From NCBI GenBank assembly GCA_021784555.1, contig JAJYHY010000033.1:1-39384 (forward strand): a stretch of 39,384 nt of DNA. The letters run 5' to 3'. Origin of the DNA: a bacterium. GTDB lineage: Bacteria > Verrucomicrobiota > Verrucomicrobiia > Limisphaerales > UBA8199. The notes beneath the pieces are model-generated. The model saw only the letters and a program-made list of their open reading frames with translations, was not told the origin of the DNA and made no database searches. A program made the position numbers and the translations under genes. Each line of letters opens with the position of its first letter. Position 1 is the stretch's first letter. This document shows, piece after piece, positions 35,329 to 39,384 of the stretch.

Positions 35329-35396
35329 AGGAGCGCGGACACCCTCGTCCGCGACTGCGGCTCTATCGAGACGCGGACGAGGGCATCCGCGCTCCT
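35329..35396. repeat. Long inverted repeat, REP-like
   Basis: Two 25-base arms (35329-35353 and 35372-35396) pair with two mismatches, leaving an 18-base loop. The arm begins AGGAGCGCGGACACCCTCG. It lies 40 bases from the 3' end of the aldo/keto reductase, opposite in direction to the terminator-like repeat. Confidence 0.75.
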
Positions 35397-35435
35397 ATGG
35401 CATGCGTCGGGCGGACGGACCTGAGCAGTTACCTT

Positions 35436-36347
35436 TTAGCTCTCTGCCAGGGCGCGGTCGATGCGCTCAATGGCCTCGTCCACCTCGGCGGGGGTGGCGA
35501 AGCCGATGGCAACCGCATCGAGCAATCCGCTCTGCATCCCGAAGCGGATCGATTTCTCTCGATCTCCGGGCGCCTTGAAATCGCCGTTGCCAAGGAGCTT
35601 CATACCGATGATGCCACGGCCCTTGGCGCGCATGGCCTTAACCTGCGTGATGACCTCAGGCATAGTTGTCTCGTAGCCATGCGCATTCCATTCGTAAGTC
35701 GGCCCGTCCACATGACGCCCTTGCGGGTTGAAGCGGACCAAGTGGACATCGACCCAATCGACCTGGGTGGCGCGAGTCAGCGCGGGCAGGCCGTGGCAGG
35801 ATACGCCCTTGGCCCGAATAATCTTCTTTTCCTTGGCTTCCGCCAAGGCGTCCATCACGCGGCGGCGTTCTTCCGGCCAGTTGTGGGTGGTGGCATAATG
35901 CGAAAGCACACTGTCGATGTAATCCACACCCAACTCCAGGCGGTAGCGGTCCAGGACCTGCATGGGGTCCTTGGGCACGCCCGGCATCTTGGTCTGGATG
36001 AAGAGCTTCTCCCGCGGCAATCCCTTGATGGCCTGGCGAATGAGCGGGTGCGTCCGGTAGGTTTGGGCCGTGTCAATGTAGCGGATGCCCCGGTCATATG
36101 CGTGGCGGATCAGCCGAGTGAATGCCTCCTGACCGAGGGCGCGCTGGACCTCGCCGCTGTTGGTGCCGGTGCCAATGCCCAAGCGGCTGAGCTTCAATCC
36201 GGTTTTGCCTAGCGTGACCTCATCGACGGCGGTGCGCCTGGATGCGCTCTGCTCGGCTCCGAGCGCCAGAGGCGCCAACAGCGCCCCACCCGCCGCGGTG
36301 GTGGTCTTTTCGAGAAACTCACGTCGAGAGAGATCATAGTGTTTCAT
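35436..36347 (-). CDS. Aldo/keto reductase, Tat-type signal
   Basis: A 303-residue NAD(P)H-dependent oxidoreductase. The N-terminus (MKHYDLSRREFLEKTTTAAG) carries a canonical twin-arginine signal, S-R-R-E-F-L, followed by a hydrophobic stretch, so the enzyme is exported folded. Catalytic residues are visible in order: aspartate and tyrosine in IDTAQTYR, lysine in IQTKMPG, and histidine in VLSHYAT, as in the AKR tetrad. The start at 36347 is chosen for the Tat motif; the frame is open to 36476 without conservation. Some exported relatives carry a C-terminal iron-sulfur motif, absent here. The substrate is unknown, possibly a sugar derivative given neighbouring enzymes. Confidence 0.92.
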   Translation of the reverse strand: MKHYDLSRREFLEKTTTAAGGALLAPLALGAEQSASRRTAVDEVTLGKTGLKLSRLGIGTGTNSGEVQRALGQEAFTRLIRHAYDRGIRYIDTAQTYRTHPLIRQAIKGLPREKLFIQTKMPGVPKDPMQVLDRYRLELGVDYIDSVLSHYATTHNWPEERRRVMDALAEAKEKKIIRAKGVSCHGLPALTRATQVDWVDVHLVRFNPQGRHVDGPTYEWNAHGYETTMPEVITQVKAMRAKGRGIIGMKLLGNGDFKAPGDREKSIRFGMQSGLLDAVAIGFATPAEVDEAIERIDRALAES

Positions 36348-36483
36348 AACGGCTGCGATTCGGTTGAGATCGAGAGGAACATAGCCTGCAGGGGCGCGGC
36401 TGTAAATCGGAGTTTGTGAGCTGTCATCACGGCTTACGTACGCGCGCTGGGCGCGAGCATGGGAGCGGGGCAACAATTTATCG

Positions 36484-36700
36484 GGCCGATGGAGCCTTTC
36501 TGGGCCTCATCCGCAAATGGGCGCGGGCGGGGATACTGGAGGAGGATGGCAAAGTCATCCATCCCCAGACGGGCACACCGCAGGGGGGGCATCATCTCCC
36601 CCGTGCTGGCCAACATCTATCTGCACTGCGCGCTGGACCGATGGTTTGAGCAAGAGGTGCAAGTGCAATGCCAAGGACGCTGCGCTTTGGGCGCAACGGC
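36484..36700 (+). pseudogene. Group II intron reverse transcriptase (LtrA-type) fragment with frameshift
   Basis: A remnant of a group II intron maturase/reverse transcriptase. In one frame it reads FLGLIRKWARAGILEEDGKV, then TGTPQGG. Directly after the run of seven G at 36583-36589 the matching continuation is in the next frame: IISPVLANIYLHCALDRWFE. An intact gene would have six G there, so one extra base breaks the frame. The catalytic Y-A-D-D block that should follow is not seen; the sequence diverges after CQGRC (about 36690). Both ends are missing, so it is a dead fragment. Boundaries are approximate. It lies opposite the 3' end of nfi. Confidence 0.75.
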
Positions 36701-36758
36701 GGGCCATACGACAGCAAGATGGCTAAGTCACCTAAACTTAATGGCGGTGCTGCGCGCC

Positions 36759-37466
36759 CTACCCACAGGCCGCTGCGGCGCCTCGTTTGGCCTGGGCCAC
36801 CAACCGGTCCGCCAGCCGGGTCGGCTCGGGCAATCGGTAACGGACCGCGCAACGGAGAACAACCTCCTCCGCCGTGGCCAAGTCGAGGCGATGACCCACA
36901 CTTACGTACAATGGCCTGACACCGGTCTGGGTGCGGAGCACTGTGCCAATCCGCTGCTCTTTGTCGTAGAGGGGGACTCGCGCCCCTCTCTTTTTGCGAG
37001 GGTCAGTGTGCGTGCCCACCAACCGGCTCTTGGCGCAACCGATGGTTGGCAGGCCGCAGAGCACCCCAATATGCGAGGCAATGCCGAACCGGCGCGGATG
37101 AGCCAGTCCCTGCCCGTCGCACATCAGGAGATCCGGCACTCGCTCAAGTTTGCGGAACGCCGCCAGCCAGGCCGGCAACTCGCGGAATGAGAGCAGACCG
37201 GGAATGTAGGGGAACCGCAGCCTGCGCAAGGCGATGTGTTGCTCGACCACCGATTGATTGCGCAAGTCCCACAACACCACCCCGGCGATGCACTGCTGGC
37301 CATCGATGGTGAAGGCGCCGTCCAGGCCGGCGATAAACCGCGCCTCTCCCGTGAACGCCTCTTGGGAAACCAGGCCGCACAAGCGTCTCTGAAGCGCGAT
37401 GGCCCGGCGGGGAGTCAGGCGCCAGGAATGGGGAGGAGGCGGGATCTTCAAAGACTCCAGTCTCAT
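36759..37466 (-). CDS. nfi: Endonuclease V
   Basis: Endonuclease V cuts the second phosphodiester 3' to deaminated bases (inosine, hypoxanthine) and so starts alternative excision repair. This 235-residue protein shows the family blocks: LVSQEAFTGEARFIAGLDGA (first metal aspartate), FPYIPGLLSFRELPAWLAAF, LLMCDGQGLAHPRRFGIASH (second aspartate and H-P-R), PTIGCAKSRLVG, and PLYVSVGHRLDLATAEEVVL, with YRLPEPTRLADRLV near the end. The last residues (AKRGAAAACG) are not family-like and run toward the reverse transcriptase scrap. The start at 37466 is preferred; the frame opens to 37496 inside a heptad array. It precedes no clear operon partner; purM lies upstream on the same strand. Confidence 0.95.
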   Translation of the reverse strand: MRLESLKIPPPPHSWRLTPRRAIALQRRLCGLVSQEAFTGEARFIAGLDGAFTIDGQQCIAGVVLWDLRNQSVVEQHIALRRLRFPYIPGLLSFRELPAWLAAFRKLERVPDLLMCDGQGLAHPRRFGIASHIGVLCGLPTIGCAKSRLVGTHTDPRKKRGARVPLYDKEQRIGTVLRTQTGVRPLYVSVGHRLDLATAEEVVLRCAVRYRLPEPTRLADRLVAQAKRGAAAACG

Positions 37467-37486
37467 AATGGCTTCCGTTCTACCAT

Positions 37487-37528
37487 CAATTAACAATTCT
37501 TAATTCTTAATTCTCAATTGTCAATTAA
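37487..37528. repeat. Heptad-repeat array (YAATTNW words) overlapping the purM stop
   Basis: Six perfect-phase 7-base words (such as CAATTAA, TAATTCT and CAATTGT) run without a gap. Read on the minus strand, the array encodes the last purM residues (ELIDN) and its TGA (37514-37516). The core AATT is self-complementary, so the array can fold back in either direction. Confidence 0.85.
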
Positions 37529-38632
37529 TTCAAATGCCTCATCCCTCCCCCGGATGCGCTGTTTCGTCAGCACGATGGCCTTGGCCCGGTCCTCGGTTGC
37601 TTCTCCAACGACGAACGGCTTTTCACCGGCATTCCGCAGCAACTGCAGGGCGCGGTCCACCTCAGTGGGGCTAACCACGATGCAAAAGCCGGTGCCCATG
37701 TTAAACACAGTGTACATCTCCGGGGCGGAAATGCCGCCCTTCAGTTGGATCAGGTCGAAAATCGGAGCGGGCTGCGGCACATGATCAAGACGGAATCCAA
37801 CCGGCGCGTCCACGCGGGCCAGGTTCAAAAAACCGTCGCTGGTAATGTGAATCAGAGCCTTGGGCTCCACGCCGTTATCCATCAATTGGAAAACCGCCTT
37901 CACATAGATCCTCGTCGGCTCCAGCAATTCCTCTCCCAGCGTTCGCCCCAGCGTGGGCACAAAATCACCCAGGCTCATGCCCCCCTTATCCAACAGGGCC
38001 TTGCGAGCCAGCGTGAATCCATTGCTATGGAGTCCGGAACTGGGCAACCCGACCACCACGTCACCCGGCTTGACGTTCCGTCCCGTGTTGATGCTCTCGG
38101 GGTGGACCAGCCCGATACAGGTTCCCACAAGATCCATTCCGCCCCCCTCTCTCACCCCTCGGATCATCTCCGGGACCTGGGCAATTTCGCCGCCCGGAAT
38201 GCTGATCCCCGCCTGCCGCGCCCCCTCTTGCAAGCCGGCCCCCACCTCCGCGAGAAACTCCGGGCGAAGTCTCTGAACGGCGATGTAATCCACCATGGAG
38301 ATGGGCCGGGCGCCGACGCACAGGATGTCGTTGGCGTTCATGGCGATGCAATCGATGCCGATGGTGTCGAAACGATTCAGTTGTTCGGCGACCAGAATCT
38401 TCGTGCCGACTCCGTCGGTGGAGATGGCAATGCCGATCTCGGGTGTAATTTGCAGCACATTGGCGAAGTAGCCAATCGGCAGCCTCACCGCCGCCGAGGC
38501 GCAATAGGAAAAGGTCTGGCTTGCCCACTCGACGACCTTCTGCATCCCACGCTCCTCTTTGGCCGTGTCAACCCCGGTGGCTTTGTAGGTTGATGTTCGG
38601 CTCTCCGGCTGATTTAGGTTGGGCGCGTCCAT
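37514..38632 (-). CDS. purM: Phosphoribosylformylglycinamidine cyclo-ligase (AIR synthetase)
   Basis: PurM closes the imidazole ring of AIR in purine synthesis, using ATP. The protein has 372 residues from ATG 38632 (MDAPNLNQPESRTSTYKATG); the upstream frame to 38668 is not conserved. Family blocks are visible: YKATGVDTAKEERG, AISTDGVGTKILVAEQLNRF, the aspartate-rich CIAMNANDILCVGARPISMV, PGGEIAQVPEMIRG, VVVGLPSSGLHSNGFTLARK (glycine-rich loop), LIHITSDGFLNLARV (normally H-I-T-G-G-G; here S-D-G, a small change) and VFNMGTGFCIVVSP. The final residues are encoded by the heptad array at 37487-37528. nfi follows on the same strand; co-transcription is possible. Confidence 0.96.
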   Translation of the reverse strand: MDAPNLNQPESRTSTYKATGVDTAKEERGMQKVVEWASQTFSYCASAAVRLPIGYFANVLQITPEIGIAISTDGVGTKILVAEQLNRFDTIGIDCIAMNANDILCVGARPISMVDYIAVQRLRPEFLAEVGAGLQEGARQAGISIPGGEIAQVPEMIRGVREGGGMDLVGTCIGLVHPESINTGRNVKPGDVVVGLPSSGLHSNGFTLARKALLDKGGMSLGDFVPTLGRTLGEELLEPTRIYVKAVFQLMDNGVEPKALIHITSDGFLNLARVDAPVGFRLDHVPQPAPIFDLIQLKGGISAPEMYTVFNMGTGFCIVVSPTEVDRALQLLRNAGEKPFVVGEATEDRAKAIVLTKQRIRGRDEAFELIDN

Positions 38633-38783
38633 TCCCGTGCATAATACGTGGTCTGCCGCGCTCCACAAGCAGAATCCTCCATCCCCCAGAGAACTGTGCG
38701 CATCTCACAATCTTTGGAGGGGGGAGGCGCTGGTTGAGGTTTTGACATTTGGGCTGGCGGGGGGGAATTGGTTTAGCGCGGCA

Positions 38784-39384
38784 TCAATTTAGGGTGTTGA
38801 GGGGCTTGGCGTGAGGGTAAAGTTCGTGCCAGCGGTCGTTGCGCCAGAAGCTTTCCAGGCACATCAGGGCTTCGTCTCCGGCGAGGGTCCAAAACTGGCC
38901 GGTGCGTTTGAAGCGGCACTGGTATTGGCGGCAGGTCGATTCGATGGCGCCCGAGCCAGGGTGTTGTGGCCGTAGAGGTCGTTGGCGACGGCCCAGAGGT
39001 GTTCATCGCCATGGTAGAGGTCCAGGCGTTGGCGGGCGTTGGGGAAGCGGTCTTTGGCGAGGTTCCAGATCCAGAGGGCGCCGTCGGCGATAACGAGCAC
39101 GTCGTGGGCATGGCCCAGGCCGCGCTGGAGGGCCTCGCGGTAGAGTTGGGTGGTGAGGGCCTCCAGGCCCAGGCGGGTGGCGATGTAGCCGCGCTGCCTA
39201 ATGTTTGGTGACCAGGAGTGCGCAGAGTTCCTGGATGTAGGGAGAGGCGGGGGCTTTGCCGCTCAGGCCCGGGGCGTGGTCGGCGGGGAACTGCCAGGTT
39301 TGGCATTTGGGGCAGAAGCCGTAGCGGCGCCAGACCTTCAGCGAGCCAAAGCGCGAGTGGATCTGGCGCAGGAGGAAGCGGGTG
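38784..39384 (-). pseudogene. Transposase fragment (ISKra4-like), partial at the window edge
   Basis: Reading the minus strand from the window end, three blocks in different frames belong to one transposase type. First: QIHSRFGSLKVWRRYGFCPK, ending at a stop soon after ELCALLVTKH. Second: YIATRLGLEALTTQLYREAL, then VLVIADGALWIWNLAKDRFP and LDLYHGDEHLWAVANDLYGH. Third: GSGAIESTCRQYQCRFKRTG, then FWTLAGDEALMCLESFWRND, ending in a TGA at 38784. Parts expected between the blocks are absent and frames do not match, so the gene has internal deletions. The GSGAIES motif and the DGALWIW motif are typical of ISKra4-type elements, an assignment from memory. The IS ends were not identified. Confidence 0.7.

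Noticed and set aside
4965-36700. A diversity-generating retroelement linking the four-helix-bundle protein to the reverse transcriptase fragment
   Set aside because: The reverse transcriptase is of the LtrA type, truncated and 31 kb away. No template/variable repeat pair was seen.

Overview
The window looks like part of a Verrucomicrobiota genome, probably of a Limisphaerales/Pedosphaera type. This is an inference from content: high G+C, two remnants of the prepilin-like ([22 protein letters not shown]) secreted proteins that are multiplied in this phylum, a Tat-type sulfatase and a Tat-type aldo/keto reductase, many secreted glycoside hydrolases, a DUF6655-type lipoprotein, and a free-standing four-helix-bundle (23S rRNA IVP family) gene. 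No rRNA, tRNA or CRISPR was seen.

Layout. 1-1560: fragments of a sulfotransferase, a PIG-V-like mannosyltransferase and a prepilin-like protein, run together. 1684-3196: a phosphoribosyltransferase and pyrH (minus strand). 3352-3921: a broken nucleotidyltransferase-like pair. 4049-8283: a SirB1-like transglutaminase-fold protein, a four-helix-bundle gene inside inverted heptad repeats, an EF-hand membrane protein and a lipoprotein. 8472-13919: folK, a prepilin pseudogene, an 816-residue 2OG-Fe(II) oxygenase-like protein and a membrane protein with TPR-like helices. 14058-34450: a carbohydrate-degradation region with a sulfatase, a beta-helix protein, a squalene-cyclase-fold protein with a haem-c motif, an alpha-N-acetylglucosaminidase relic, a clan-A glycosidase, a phosphomannose-isomerase-like relic, a GH36 alpha-galactosidase, a two-module glycosidase-like protein and a nucleoside hydrolase. 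34454-35435: a MITE-like element and a dense island of hairpin repeats. 35436-39384: an aldo/keto reductase, a group II intron reverse transcriptase scrap, endonuclease V (nfi), purM and a broken transposase.

How the genes fit together. The secreted enzymes between 14 and 34 kb (sulfatase, GH89, GH39/30-like, GH36, six-hairpin, beta-helix) suggest breakdown of sulfated or amino-sugar-containing glycans. They lie on both strands and several are degraded, so this is not one clean operon. The rest is housekeeping (pyrH, folK, purM, nfi).

Two signals stand out. First, intergenic arrays of degenerate 7-base repeats occur at six loci, with about five different consensus words. At one locus they form the terminal inverted repeats of a four-helix-bundle gene, and at two loci they encode the last residues and stop codon of the neighbouring gene. 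Second, several genes (GH89, isomerase, transposase, a secreted protein, the mannosyltransferase/prepilin fusion, a response regulator) keep recognisable ends or cores but lack internal or flanking parts. This suggests repeated deletions in the genome, or chimeric joins made during amplification or assembly.
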